In this document: positions 1 through 12,394 of the stretch, in pieces
Layout: each line of letters starts with the position of its first letter
How positions within the stretch are numbered: the first letter of the stretch is position 1
NCBI RefSeq assembly: GCF_040412425.1
Contig: NC_089781.1
Location: 51,488,227-51,552,226, forward strand
Length of the DNA: 64,000 nucleotides
Origin: Macrobrachium rosenbergii
Taxonomy: Eukaryota > Arthropoda > Malacostraca > Decapoda > Palaemonidae
Direction: 5' to 3'
Notes under the pieces: generated by a model
Database searches by the model: none
What the model was told of the DNA's origin: nothing
Seen by the model: only the letters and a program-made list of their open reading frames with translations
Position numbers and translations under genes: made by a program

Positions 1-69
1 TAGCTAATGATAGCCATGTTGCATGTACAGTTTTTATGTGTGCTGTAAATCTATACATAAATACACACA

Positions 70-72
<3 letters not shown>

Positions 73-139
<67 letters not shown>

Positions 140-154
140 TGTGTGTGTGTGCGT
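73..154. repeat. Compound (TA)n-(TG)n microsatellite
   Basis: An uninterrupted TA run of about 36 bases passes directly into a TG run with two single-base interruptions. It forms the left edge of the first copy of an interspersed repeat; the second copy near 24.1 kb is likewise preceded by a TA tract. Confidence 0.95.
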
Positions 155-330
155 GTAAACATCATATTGTCTCCGTTCACTGATCCGTATGCTAATTGTA
201 CTTTTTATAGCGTTGTCGGAATTCTCTAACATTATGAATTATCACTGCTATATCTTTTAGGTTTGTATCACTGTATATGACGTCCAGTGTTCAAAGGAAG
301 ATAAAGAACAATACAAAGAAAACAGTTATA

Positions 331-331
<1 letters not shown>

Positions 332-393
<62 letters not shown>
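332..393. repeat. (TC)n microsatellite
   Basis: A perfect TC run inside repeat family R copy A. The matching place in copy B (24280-24327) also holds a TC run. Confidence 0.95.
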
Positions 394-395
<2 letters not shown>

Positions 396-818
396 ACGCG
401 ATTAAAGGCATAATTCAATGAAGAAAGTGGCGATACAGATAAATTTCAATATTTATTTTTGAAAATTTTCTTGTATCGATGCAATGCCAGTACCACTGTA
501 GTCAATTACGAAATCTTTGTCCCGGAAATCACTGGCAACCCGTTCACAGTCATCATAGACATAATTATATACGTCACTTTGCTGTCTTGGCCTTGTTGGC
601 TGTCCCTCTGGTTTCATTTGTAGGCGACACGTTTTCATCATTGTCGTTGTCGGATGAATTTTCACCATTGCCTCTTTTGAAAGAATTTTGTACATAACTT
701 TCATTCAGATCATTGCACATGTGCATTGTTTCATGTATAAGTTTGTTCGTTCTGTATCCTACCCTTTGTTCTGTGCCCTTCCATAATTTATTTGTAAGTG
801 GCGACAATTAGTTATTCG

Positions 819-928
<110 letters not shown>

Positions 929-1354
929 TGTATATATACGCGTGTGTATAGCTACATAAGCATAATATACACAGCTTTTGAAGTAATTTTAATGAAATGA
1001 TAAAATTGAAGTGATGAAATAAATTACAATTATTGACAATTTTAGCAATTTTAGAATAAACAAACAAAACAATTTGCTATTGCTATTCAGAATGAAGTGT
1101 ATCTGGAGTTCAGTCACGTGCACCGAACATGTCGCAAAATAATAGAATTTGTCAAGTGAGTATATTCTTTGTATTTCAGTCAGAATAAATGTCAATATTG
1201 ACATTACAATTACAGTTATCGTTTTTCATTTGCACTAGAGCTGGAAAAGTATAACAGAAGATGAAAGTAACACACAACTGGTACTAAGCTGAATTACAGA
1301 GGATTATAGCCCTTCCACCCCCTGCGTCCAGAGTCCAAAGTTCCGAGTAAGAGG

Positions 1355-1643
1355 ACGAAAATAAAGTATACCTTAATTTAACCAGACCACTGAGCTGATT
1401 AACAGCTCTCCTAGAGAGGGCTGGCCCGAAGGATTAGACTTATTTTACGTGGCTAAGAACCAATTGGTTACCTAGCAACGGGACCTACAGCTTATTGTGG
1501 AATCCGAACCACATTATACCGAGAAATGAATTTCTATCACCAGAAATAAATTCCTCTAATTCTTTATTGGCCGGCCGGAGAATCGAACACGGGCCCAGCA
1601 GAGTGCTAGCCAAGAACTATACCGACCCGTCCAACAAGGAACT
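1355..1643 (-). mobile_element. tRNA-derived SINE (copy 1)
   Basis: Read on the minus strand, the element begins with a tRNA-like head containing a B-box-like GTTCGATTC, then a central domain and a tail ending GGTATACTT. The same central domain and tail occur at 59684-59930. It is flanked by an exact 10-base direct repeat, GAGTAAGAGG, at 1345-1354 and 1644-1653. The paralogous locus in copy B (near 25130-25145) has a single related site and no insertion. The head-plus-domain structure is that of a Pol III-transcribed SINE moved by a LINE. It is not a functional tRNA gene. Confidence 0.88.
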
Positions 1644-2097
1644 GAGTAAGAGGGCAAACCAGCCCGGCAGAGTAGCATCTCGCTACAGCTAATACAGTAG
1701 CAAGGTGTGGTTTTTCATAGCCGTCACAAAGGACTAACTTAACCCTGGACAGGTAGCCACGAAACCTGTCACACGACAGGTAGGGTAGTGTACTTTTAGA
1801 CACACGAACTTTGGTCGTCGACTACACACTGGTCGTATGAGACCAATTTTTTTTTTTTTTTTTAAACTACTGAGCAAGTACTCTTCTTTCTACTGGTGTA
1901 GGAGAAAAAACTCTAGTAATAAAAACAATACCCTATTTATTCAAAATCTGACAATAAGTATTAAAATTAAATTACATACATTTATACTACAAAAGAGTAG
2001 GCTATCCTGAGGTTCAGAATTCTTGAGAAATACGAGGCAGGCTTGAAAGATGAAGGGTTGAGCACCATTTTGAGACTAGTCAGGCTGTGATAGCTCG

Positions 2098-2195
2098 ATA
2101 TGGGTATGGGTATGGAATGGGTATGGAATGGATATGAGTATGGGTATGGGTATGGATGTGATACAGATATGGGTATGGTATGGTACGGATATGGG
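2098..2195. repeat. TATGGG-type hexamer array
   Basis: Degenerate tandem units of GGGTAT/GGAATG/GATATG, purine-rich on the plus strand, about 98 bases long. Confidence 0.85.
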
Positions 2196-2275
2196 AACAA
2201 GCAAATGTGAGCGATAGTGAGCATTTGCTAGTATATATACACGTATATAATATGTGTGTAAATATATATACATAT

Positions 2276-2482
<207 letters not shown>

Positions 2483-3329
2483 CTGCCACTTGAAGCCAAA
2501 AGTTAACCTCAAAGACAGACGTTAATTAGCCAAAGGTCGCCAGTTAAGGGTTATTAACCTTCACAAAGAATATTTGAGATGAATTTGATTTTAACGCATA
2601 GCAGTTCTTCCAAACATTCGACGCGAGGCATACAAAGCATCGAGATTTAACCTGATTTTGCTTACCTAAATCCTAGGTATTTTACTGGAATAACGGGGTT
2701 GAAGCTCACAATATAATAATTAGGCTTAATCTAGACTTCATAAACACATATACCCTAAGTGGTGGCTGAAGGAAGAAAACAAAGAAATAATGTGAAATAC
2801 AGAAAAGTACTAGTCAATCGACGAAGCTTCAACAAGAATCGGACTTACTGTGAATGTCGAGTCGCTGCGCAAACGAGGGACCTCAGGAGTCGTATTCTGG
2901 CAGTCTTCCCAATTCACTAATTAAGATAGACGTAGGAGAGAAAGTAATAAAGAACAAAGAATATCGTTCGGGCACGCACGCAGCGTCACCCTGGTTCCGT
3001 GACCGCTGGGATCTCTCTGAATTCCCTGACCGGCCTGGGTCAAAACTTGCCTACAGTCATGCCTTAGGCGTCTACGCTTTGTTAAAACATTCGCCACGAG
3101 AGACAGGTAAAAAGGAAAAAAGGACCTTAGGACCACCTATTTTTAAAGTTGAATATGGAAATTTCTCCTATGGGGTTAAATGCCTAAATGCTACCTATTC
3201 CTTTCTCCAACGGATGTTAAAGTTTGAACTGAAGACGCTTCTAGCGTGGGACAAAGCAATTTCCCTGTCTCAGTCAGGCTGATATTTCTATCCCTAAATG
3301 TTCGAGGTTTAACAGCGTAAATATTTATA

Positions 3330-3332
<3 letters not shown>
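2483..3332. other. Unassigned region with one 142-codon open frame
   Basis: No transposon domain or known gene is recognisable. The longest open frame is on the plus strand at 2854-3282 (142 codons, ATG start). Its predicted product is basic and hydrophilic, with no signal peptide, membrane segment or zinc motif that I can see. GC content is higher here than in the flanks. It may be chance, an exon of an unknown gene, or part of an LTR. Confidence 0.35.

Positions 3333-3417
<85 letters not shown>
3333..3417. repeat. (TA)n microsatellite abutting the G1 LTR
   Basis: About 85 bases of TA with one TTT interruption, ending exactly where the G1 3' LTR begins. The other end of G1 also runs into TA repeats. 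Confidence 0.95.
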
Positions 3418-3418
<1 letters not shown>

Positions 3419-3533
3419 GTTACAAGAACAGAATTAATCACTTTTTTGAAAGTGTACGTAACGTGCTCTAACGATCTTTCTTCAGGAAAAAGGCGTATGA
3501 AGGTTCGCTCATGATAACACTTGCATCCTTTTT

Positions 3534-3568
<35 letters not shown>

Positions 3569-4312
3569 TATCGCCTCTCTCTCTCTCTCTCATCGTTTTC
3601 CGAAGTTCACCCACCCGAATCTCACTCATTCTCACCAAAGCAATTAAATGGACTATTTAAAGAAACGCAATAGTTTCTACAAAAATAGGTTTATTATTCA
3701 AATAACCCAACAAGAAATGAATAAAACAAAGCAAAGATTAAAATGCATAATAAATGAATTATCGAGTCAGATAACTAAACTCTGAACTGTAAAACACTTC
3801 TGATTAAAGAAGTCTCACTATGGCTAATAGCCTGAAAATATCCAAACTCACACATACTCCCCAAATCAATAACTAGTCATGTCAAAAAACAGTCTACCAC
3901 ATGTTATTCGAACCAGTCCACACTGTCCACCGACATCTTATCTGCCGATTCAAAGCCTGGATCCTCTCCAAAGCTACGTCTAGACAACTGCAGTTCTATC
4001 ACGTTAATCAACGATCAAACACTTTTAGGCAGATTTTGGCATAATCTAGATCAAATTAACGCACGTACTCACGAATATACATTACACTTCGGAGATCACC
4101 TGACTGCCAATATTGCTGAGGCTCTCACGCAGATAGCTGAGGAATCAAACTATTTGCTGAACACAAAGATTTTACATCGAGTCTCTCGACCTAGTTCCAT
4201 CTGACTCCAAAAATTCTTCCATCACATCTTAAAGCATTGAAGCTATGAAATGCATATATGTCCTTTAAAATTGTAGCAGCCATATTTTCTGAAATAGAGC
4301 TCGGCCACCACA
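3418..4312 (-). repeat. G1 3' LTR
   Basis: Collinear with 11177-12068 from its TGTTACAAG edge to about 4293. The lower boundary at 3418 is fixed because identity between the copies begins there. The upper boundary at 4312 is inferred from the terminal CA and is less certain, because the other LTR has lost that edge. The LTR contains two (TC)n runs (about 3540-3592). Confidence 0.85.
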
Positions 4313-4417
4313 TAAGAGTGTCTCGCTCTCTTAACGGCAAACTAAAACAAAAGCATATGTATAAAACATAACAAAATAGAGCTATGCTCAATTAGCAATG
4401 TCTACTGCACTGCAGCT

Positions 4418-5120
4418 TTAAGGACTGCTCTCATGACGCACTTCCAAAGTCACTGGTGTTGTGTTCTTAGAGCCTTTACATGTAACCTTACAAACACGAA
4501 TAAGCTTTACTACTCCCACAACAAGAATTATCAGTAAAATAGCTATTAAGACAATTAAAATTGTCGGCATAATATAATCCTGATACTGGAACATCATGGA
4601 ATCGTCAATGTCTTCCAACGGTGGAACCGTTATTGGCACCTTGGTTGTAGGTACCGCACACTGCAAATGCTCGTTATGCGTATGACGCATAATTATCTTC
4701 TCGGAACTGTTGAATACAGCACGGCTAAGTACGAGAAAGTCCATAGACAGGATTCTGCAGGATGAATCGAACTGCTTGGACCCTCGATGAAGGAATGTCG
4801 TCGACTTGTTTTTCCGGCACATCATTGTAACTGCACTCTTTGCAGAACGCGGCAGTTAGAGTACTGGTGGACTCGATGTGGTAATCTCGCAGGAACTGTC
4901 TAAAGTCACATTCTGTCAGAGTCTGTCCATGAACTAATGATAACTCACAACCACCCACAGACACAACTCGCAACTGGAAAATACTACTGTCACACACATA
5001 CTTCTCTCTAACTAAAGCACAACTTGTCTTATAATCAACTCCCGAACCTTGATATTGATCTCCCAAAATGAACATGGTCTCTAATCCATCCCATGTCACT
5101 ACTGAGTCTCCAAAAAGCAC
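4418..5120 (-). pseudogene. env: G1 env-like C-terminal region
   Basis: Two overlapping minus-strand frames (4725-5120 and 4418-4825) appear to be one coding region split by a one-base shift near 4760. The first part is Cys-rich (about nine Cys in 130 residues). The second carries one strong membrane anchor encoded near 4490-4580, rich in Ile, Leu and Val, followed by a short basic tail. A 3'-terminal single-pass frame between pol and the 3' LTR is the usual place for env. The N-terminal half, signal peptide and any fusion-peptide region are not seen: the frame opens directly after a stop near 5121. I do not see similarity to the G5 env. Another membrane protein cannot be excluded. Confidence 0.55.
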
Positions 5121-5860
5121 TCAAAAAAGGTCTAACAACAAAAAGGTTTCATGTTACTGAACCAAACAAAACTACTAATGCAAAAGTCAAACACTCACAA
5201 TGTGAACTAATTCCAAGTGTGTATCTCAGAATAATCACAGTCAACTCACTATTAAGCACAATAACTCTACGGAACTCACTCATAAAAAAAATTCTATCCA
5301 ACAGAAAAAAAATTCTCGAGAATCCTATCCAAACACTAAAAGGTATCATATCTCGTAAAAGACATGAAAGTTCTACTCCGGTTAGCAAATATTTCGCAAC
5401 ACCTGACTAACTCTCAACAAAATAGCAATTGACGTAATGGCAATCGCTCCCACGATCTTAACAATTACAACCACTCACAATACAGCTCCCTTCATTTAAA
5501 AAAAAAAAAAAAACTGAAAAAAGAATCCAAATACTCAAATACGATCTCCCAACCCGAAAAAAAGATCAGACTTGTTCGGTTCGATATACTAAGTACCTCT
5601 CCCCAAAAAAATATCCTAAACAACACACATATTGCGTCAGATGATAAAACACATCATAACACAATAACACACTAACACACTAACACACGGGTCAAATCTC
5701 GTATGAAATTAGCCCATGTCTCAATTCCCAAAATCATTCGAAAACAAATGATTAAGAACTTCAACATCTAAAATGAACAAGAGACAAAAAAAAATAAAAA
5801 AATATCATATATATACAAATATCAACTCATTTATCCCTCTAACTATATACAAACGTTCCA
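5121..5860 (-). other. G1 pol-env interval, degenerate
   Basis: AT-rich sequence with no long frame, but clearly homologous to 58256-58930 in G6. The block at 5393-5510 has, in both elements, a stretch that reads on the minus strand as a hydrophobic Ile/Val-rich segment ending at the same stop. It may be a decayed N-terminal env or an untranslated spacer. Confidence 0.5.
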
Positions 5861-6960
5861 TTACATCCCAACTTTCTTTAACTTCGAAATATGGGTCAAT
5901 TTCGTCACTCCAGTGCTTACATCTTTAACTACAAATCTATTCCCTCTTTTGATCTCTACAATCTCAAAAGGTCCGTGGAACTTCGGACTTACTTTATAAT
6001 TCAGATCATTCCGAACATTCACTTTAACAAACACTCTATCACCCATCGAAAAAGCTACTCCCCTCGATTTCGCGTTACTTTTCTCTACCATTGCACGCAA
6101 ACTAAGTTCAAGTTCTTTACTGATACGTGCAAATCTTTCTCTCGCTGTATTTATCAATGAAGTGACCGTAACATCACCCTGAACTTGCTCTGGTAACAAA
6201 TCAAAAGGTCCTTTCAACTTGTATCCATACAAAGCTTCTGCTGGAGATATCTTAATTGTGTCATTCATCATAGTATTGATACTATATCGCACTTCATCCA
6301 AAGATCTGTCCCAATGTGTATCGGAACCACCACCGTCATGCATAAAAGCTTCGATTACTTTCGATTCGCCCTCTCACATAACCCATTCGCTTCAGGTCTA
6401 TACGGGATTATAGATACTTTCTTTATTCCCAGTAAATTAGCAAGACCGTCTAAAGTCTTATTAATAAACTCCCTACCATTGTCTGTGATCAGACACTCAG
6501 GAACACCATATCGACAAATTATCCCCTTAAAGAACGCTATAGCAACTTCCTCAGCTGATTTGTACTTCAGTGGAAAATCTCGACAAAGCGAGTCAACTCA
6601 TCAACAACTACTAATAAATGTCTATAACCATAAGCGGACTCTGAGAAGTTACCCAGAATATCCATATGCACTCTCTGAAACGGCCTATGTGGTATGGGAT
6701 ATGAACCCAAACGACACGACACTGTCGTCGCTGGCTTATTCGCATTGCAAATAGCGCACTTCTTCACAAAGGCTTCTACTGCGGAAAACATATTTTTCCA
6801 AAAAACTTTGACCTGACGTTTTCATACGTCTTGTCTACACCCAAATGAGGAGAACCAAATTTACAATGTACTATGTCTAGAACTTGTGGTACTAGACTCT
6901 CTGGCACGATGATTTGTGTAATCTCACCCATGCTTCGAGTACTTCATAAGTTATACTTAA
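5861..6960 (-). pseudogene. pol: G1 integrase (3' part of pol)
   Basis: Integrase joins element cDNA into chromosomal DNA. On the minus strand there is an HHCC zinc domain (about 6745-6900, ending CAICNANK), a catalytic core with MDILGNF (near 6672), TDNGREF (near 6480) and CERANRK (near 6365) supplying the D, D and E, and a C-terminal domain with a GPFEIVE motif matching the GPY/F module (near 5950). The frame is split into at least three pieces, with breaks near 6345 and 6565 and above 6790. Length is normal for Gypsy. Confidence 0.88.
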
Positions 6961-9562
6961 CTTTCCTCACCAATAAATTATTCTCCAACTCTAGACCAGA
7001 AAAAGGCAACTTATACCCTTTCTTCGGTGAAACTCCCCTAAGAAATGCCTTAGCATCTGACAACAATTTATCTTCATCTTGCTTTTGTTCAAGCAAGCCT
7101 ATGTCCCAAGTGACATTTTCACCCGTAATATAACACACTGCGTTACTCTCACTATCACGAATAACAATCTCTCCCGAGACTGCCGACTCACTATTTCTCC
7201 CCGAAGTATGCACTGTAGAAACGTGTATGTCCTCTACATGCGATCTCTCAGAACCACTAATATCAGAGACATTAGACACCAAATATTTACTCTCTTCTCC
7301 CACACAGGATTCGGTGTGTATTTCCTCATCCTCGACCGGACGGAAAATATCTGCTCAATGCATCTGCAACTACATTATGCTTACCTTCAATGTATTTGAG
7401 GTTTGCATCAAAATCTCTCAATGTTAGGAACCAACGTGCTCTCTTGGGCGACAAATTTGGCTTATTAAAAAGCTCTAACAACGGTTGATGATCTGTAAAA
7501 ATCTCAACTTTATTTCCCAACAACAACATCTTAAAATGAACAAGGCTAGAGACGACTGCGAAAGCCTCCTTGTCCACAACTGACATCAGCCTTTCGTTAC
7601 TACCACGCGTTTTGAACTTTCTGCTATAAAAAGCAATTGGGTGTAATTTCCCCTCAAATTTCTGCATCAAACACGCACCTATACCTTCCTGACTCGCGTC
7701 AGTCACTAAGGTGAACGGTTGACTAAAATCTGGAAACTTCAAAACTGGTGGGTTCACCAAAGCGTTCTTAAGCTTCTCAAAAAGCTAATTGTTGACTATC
7801 ACCCCAAACAAACTTAACGTCTTCTCGTAACAAATCTGTCAATGGAGACGCTATTGTAGAAAAATTCCGCACAAAACGGCGAAAAGAAACCCGACATACC
7901 TAGGAACGAACGAATCTGTTTCCTGGTTTTGGGAACTGGAAAATTCACAATGGCTTTAACTTTCTCATCATTCACTCTAACTCCCTCTTTAGAGATAACA
8001 TGTCCTAAATAGACAATTTTTCTCTTCAGAAACTCACATTTGGCCAATTTGACCTTTAACCCAGCGAATCGTAATCGCTTAAGGACTTCTTTTAACACCT
8101 TTAGATGTTCTTCAATTGTATCTGTGCATATGAGAATGTCATCCATGTACACAAACACCGACTTTCCTAACAAGCCATGAAGTACTGTGTTAACCAGTCT
8201 AGTAAATGTTATTGGGGACCCTTGTAATCCAAAAGGCATCCTATTAAACTCGTAATGTCCCTTTGGTACCGAAAATGCTGTATATTTACGGCTACTCACA
8301 AAGGGGAACCTGTAAAAACCCTTGCATAAGATCTATAGATGAATATATATTCTTGCCACCGATCTCAACAAACAAATCAGGCAAACAAGCTACCGGATAT
8401 CTATCTGGGCATGTTTTTTCATTCAATTTACGAAAATCTACACAAACTCTGATACTACCGTCTTTCTTAGGAACTGCAAGCAAAGGAAAATTAAACGGAG
8501 AATTGGACGGTCTAATAATGCCTTCCGACTCCCACCTCTGAACTTCTTTTCTACTTCTTCTCTGATCTTAAAAGGAATTCGATATGCTGGAATATATATG
8601 GGATTTGTACCCTTTTCTAGGCGGATTGAATGTTCTAAAACATCTGTAACTCCTAATTTATCTCCCTTCAAAGCAATGATATCTAGATATTCTTTCAACA
8701 CTTTCTCTACTTTATCTGAATACTCAGGATAATCAACTTTAGCCAAATGTTCATGCAGAACCTGACTTCGGAACTGTTGCTCCTCGTTAGGAAACATATT
8801 CCCGTCTCCACAAAAACTCACTAATTTATGCTCTTCATTAAACTCTTCAAAATCAATTACATAAGTACCCTTGTGATATTTTTTTACTGAGTCTTGATAG
8901 CTAACTAATTCTACTGAAATTTCATTCACTGACACCGTACTCACAACGTCTTTGTATTTCTCGGTTCCCTCAACAACGCACACTTGAGAAGGAAACTTTT
9001 TCTCTTTCAGCGACACTTTAACCAATGTAGGAACTCGTGGTTGCAATTCAATATCTTCCAACAAAAATCCTTTGAAAGATCTTTGCGGAATATCTTCACT
9101 CTCTAATGACTGTGTTACACATGTCTCAGACTGTGTCTTAGGTTTCTCACAAGTTTTTTTCCTGTGTATATATGGAACAAAACAACCTGACTCACCTATT
9201 GTAATCCCCTGAACTCCCGTAAGAATGTTGATGTTATGTCGCATACAAGAAGGGTGTCCTAGCAAAACCATTTCACCTAAGGCTAATCCTTCTATGACCA
9301 AAAATGATTCTACTATTGTCTTTCCACCGATACAAAGCTTAAGAAATGACGAACCTAAAATATTCAGTTTTCTCGCTTGTACATCACACACTGTCTCACT
9401 AGAAGGGACTAATTTGCACTCTGGAAACCTCGAGTGAAAAAGGTCAGCATTTACTAAGTTAACTGAGCTACCAGAATCAATGAAAATAAAAATTTCATTG
9501 CCATTAGAGAATCCACGTACAATCGGCCTAGGTTCTAGTGACTCTAAGACCTGATTGCTCAT
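6944..9562 (-). pseudogene. pol: G1 protease, reverse transcriptase and RNase H
   Basis: The protease active site is DSGSS (coding near 9467-9478). The reverse transcriptase has the AVPKKDGS finger motif (near 8450) and the catalytic YMDD at 8138-8149. RNase H shows LVTDAS (near 7700), TDHQP (near 7490) and ADALSR (near 7358). The first frame, of 374 codons (8438-9562), runs from protease into the start of RT. Breaks follow near 8545, 8295, 7890, 7780 and 7325. At least two of these are one-base length changes in T runs of the coding strand. The start ATG overlaps the stop of the upstream nucleocapsid frame (TAATG). Confidence 0.9.
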
Positions 9563-9933
9563 TATCCTGTGTCCGTTTTCGAACTTATCTTGTGAAAATT
9601 CTGCTGTTCCTTTGTGTATCTAGAACTTGCATCATGTGGAATTCTCCTGTCATATCTAGAAAAACCTCCCCGTGACTTCCCTGAATAATCTCTACTCTTT
9701 GTGGCTGGGCAAAATCTCCATCCATGATCTGAAGATTTGCAAACTGAACAATATCTCACTCTGCAATTTGATTTACTATGTCCTAGTTTATCACAATTAA
9801 AACAACGTATCGTTGTGACTGATCTCTCTGGAATTTTCTTCGATTCTACTCGTGCACATGTCTTCGCTGTTGTATCATTTCCCGAATGCGAGCGACTATC
9901 ATTATTCTGTGGTTTGGAAACCGCAGCTGACAT
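9562..9933 (-). CDS. gag: G1 gag nucleocapsid portion
   Basis: A 123-codon frame encoding two zinc knuckles of the CX2CX4HX4C type, CFNCDKLGHSKSNC and CSVCKSSDHGWRFC, flanked by basic Ser/Arg-rich sequence. It would bind the element RNA. It lies in a different frame from the capsid portion upstream (9980-10660), with a short gap, so a frameshift or a sequence error separates them. Its stop codon overlaps the ATG of the protease frame. Confidence 0.85.
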   Translation of the reverse strand: MSAAVSKPQNNDSRSHSGNDTTAKTCARVESKKIPERSVTTIRCFNCDKLGHSKSNCRVRYCSVCKSSDHGWRFCPATKSRDYSGKSRGGFSRYDRRIPHDASSRYTKEQQNFHKISSKTDTG

Positions 9934-9979
9934 CTTGCACCTCCCTGTACAAAACTACTGTCCAGTGTCGGGCATTTTG

Positions 9980-10660
9980 CTAGATTTTTGTTAATCTGTG
10001 CAAACAAAAGGATTCGTCTGTATCCTGATCAATTCTCTTATCAAAACTATCTACAATTACATCTGGGACCGACGTTAAAAGGCAAGCAAAGTGTAACAAT
10101 CTTTCAAAATTATCTAAGGATATATTATTTCCAGTTACCCATGGAGAGCCTATTATAGATTTCTTTAACTCAACTACTGCATCAAATAAATTCGCACTGT
10201 ATGTGACTAGTGAATCATTGCCCTTCTTTATTTTGAGAAACTCTCGCAAATTCCGAACTGCACATTCACGTTGAACTCCGCCATAAGTAGCTCGTAGAAA
10301 TTTCTGCAGTTCATTCCAGGTTTTACACCTTCTGAACCCGAAACTGCGTGCTCGTTTCCCAATATCTCCTTTATCTAAGTCCAGAAATGATTTAGCCTCT
10401 GTTAAAGCTTCAGCGCCATTCGTAATTTTCTTGGAATTCAGATAATTGTTCACTGACTCAATGAAAGTTTCTATATTTTGGGTTGGCTTCCCATCAACTA
10501 ACCCTTTAAAATTACTAATTCCCGCGCTAACGCTCGTCACTTTATGCACCACAACTGATTGGGATGTGCTTGCTGCATCGTCCGTCATTTTGTGAGTGAT
10601 CACACGCCCTGAGCGTAACAACATAAAAAAGAAACCAAAAAGAACACTAGAGAAAGGCAC
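9980..10660 (-). CDS. gag: G1 gag capsid portion
   Basis: A 226-codon frame in the gag position between the leader and the nucleocapsid. It has no Cys-rich motif and ends just before the zinc-knuckle frame. The block near 10270-10310 (RATYGGVQRE) resembles G6 near 63250, which links the two elements. The initiator could be the ATG at 10660, the one near 10624, or one near 10588; the sequence does not decide. Capsid identity is inferred from position and from the match to G6. Confidence 0.7.
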   Translation of the reverse strand: MPFSSVLFGFFFMLLRSGRVITHKMTDDAASTSQSVVVHKVTSVSAGISNFKGLVDGKPTQNIETFIESVNNYLNSKKITNGAEALTEAKSFLDLDKGDIGKRARSFGFRRCKTWNELQKFLRATYGGVQRECAVRNLREFLKIKKGNDSLVTYSANLFDAVVELKKSIIGSPWVTGNNISLDNFERLLHFACLLTSVPDVIVDSFDKRIDQDTDESFCLHRLTKI

Positions 10661-11151
10661 AAGTTACCCCCTCTAAAAGAAGAACAGGAAACGGCGTTCT
10701 GCGCAACTTACGAGAATGGGGTGCTTACCAATTTGAAACAGAAAATGGAGCACCTATCACTCTACTTGCTAACCTGTGACGTCACCCACTTGAAGACGAA
10801 GCAAAAAAAAAAACACCCAGCGCGTTTCTTGTTGAATCATCACTTTGCGTAATTAACTCACAATCGCTACTATTCACACTTATTTGGGTATTTTGTTAAC
10901 CCCAAAATTGCTCTAGAGATCATCCAGATCTATTTCACAACTCCCCACTCCCAGTACTCGAATGGAGACGGAAAAAAAAAGGTTCCCCATATTTCACATG
11001 TAATCACGACCCCCTATGAAACTCGATCTCTTAAGACTGAGTGGTCACACTCATGACGCTCACGGCCCAGCCGCTTTGGGTATCAACGTTACCAATTAGT
11101 CTATTAGTAATCTCCCTCTTTCGCCATCATTAAAGACATTAAAATTCATGA
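10661..11151 (-). other. G1 5' leader
   Basis: Untranslated interval between the primer binding site and gag with no long frame. It is the expected place for packaging signals, but none can be recognised by eye. Confidence 0.6.
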
Positions 11152-11168
11152 GGTACTTGCTGCCACCA
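11152..11168 (-). other. G1 primer binding site
   Basis: Minus strand reads TGGTGGCAGCAAGTACC, 8 bases inside the 5' LTR. G5 has TGGTGGCAGC in the same position and G3 has TGGTAGCAGC. The matching tRNA 3' end would be GCTGCCACCA; which tRNA this is I cannot say from the window. Confidence 0.7.
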
Positions 11169-11176
11169 TTTAACTC

Positions 11177-12167
<991 letters not shown>

Positions 12168-12235
12168 ACATACACACACTAGCTGACCAACCCGGCTCTG
12201 CCCAAGAAAACTTTGGATGACAGTCTACATTTAGG

Positions 12236-12330
12236 GGTGAGAGAAAAGGGAAAGGGAAGGGAAGGCTAGGGGAGAGAAGAGGGAAGGGAAGGGGGAAGAG
12301 TGAAGGGAGAGAAGGGAGAGGGGAAAGGTT
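12236..12330. repeat. Purine-rich GGGAA/GGGAGA tract
   Basis: Almost pure A and G on the plus strand for about 95 bases, with irregular GGGAAGGGA units. Confidence 0.85.
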
Positions 12331-12394
12331 GGTGCTGATGCTCTGACAGACAGTTCTACTTTTTTCATGCGAATGTTCACTCGAACAGACGTGG

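Noticed and set aside
1590..1643. tRNA gene
   Set aside because: The B-box-like head belongs to a SINE with target duplications; acceptor-stem pairing is not evident.
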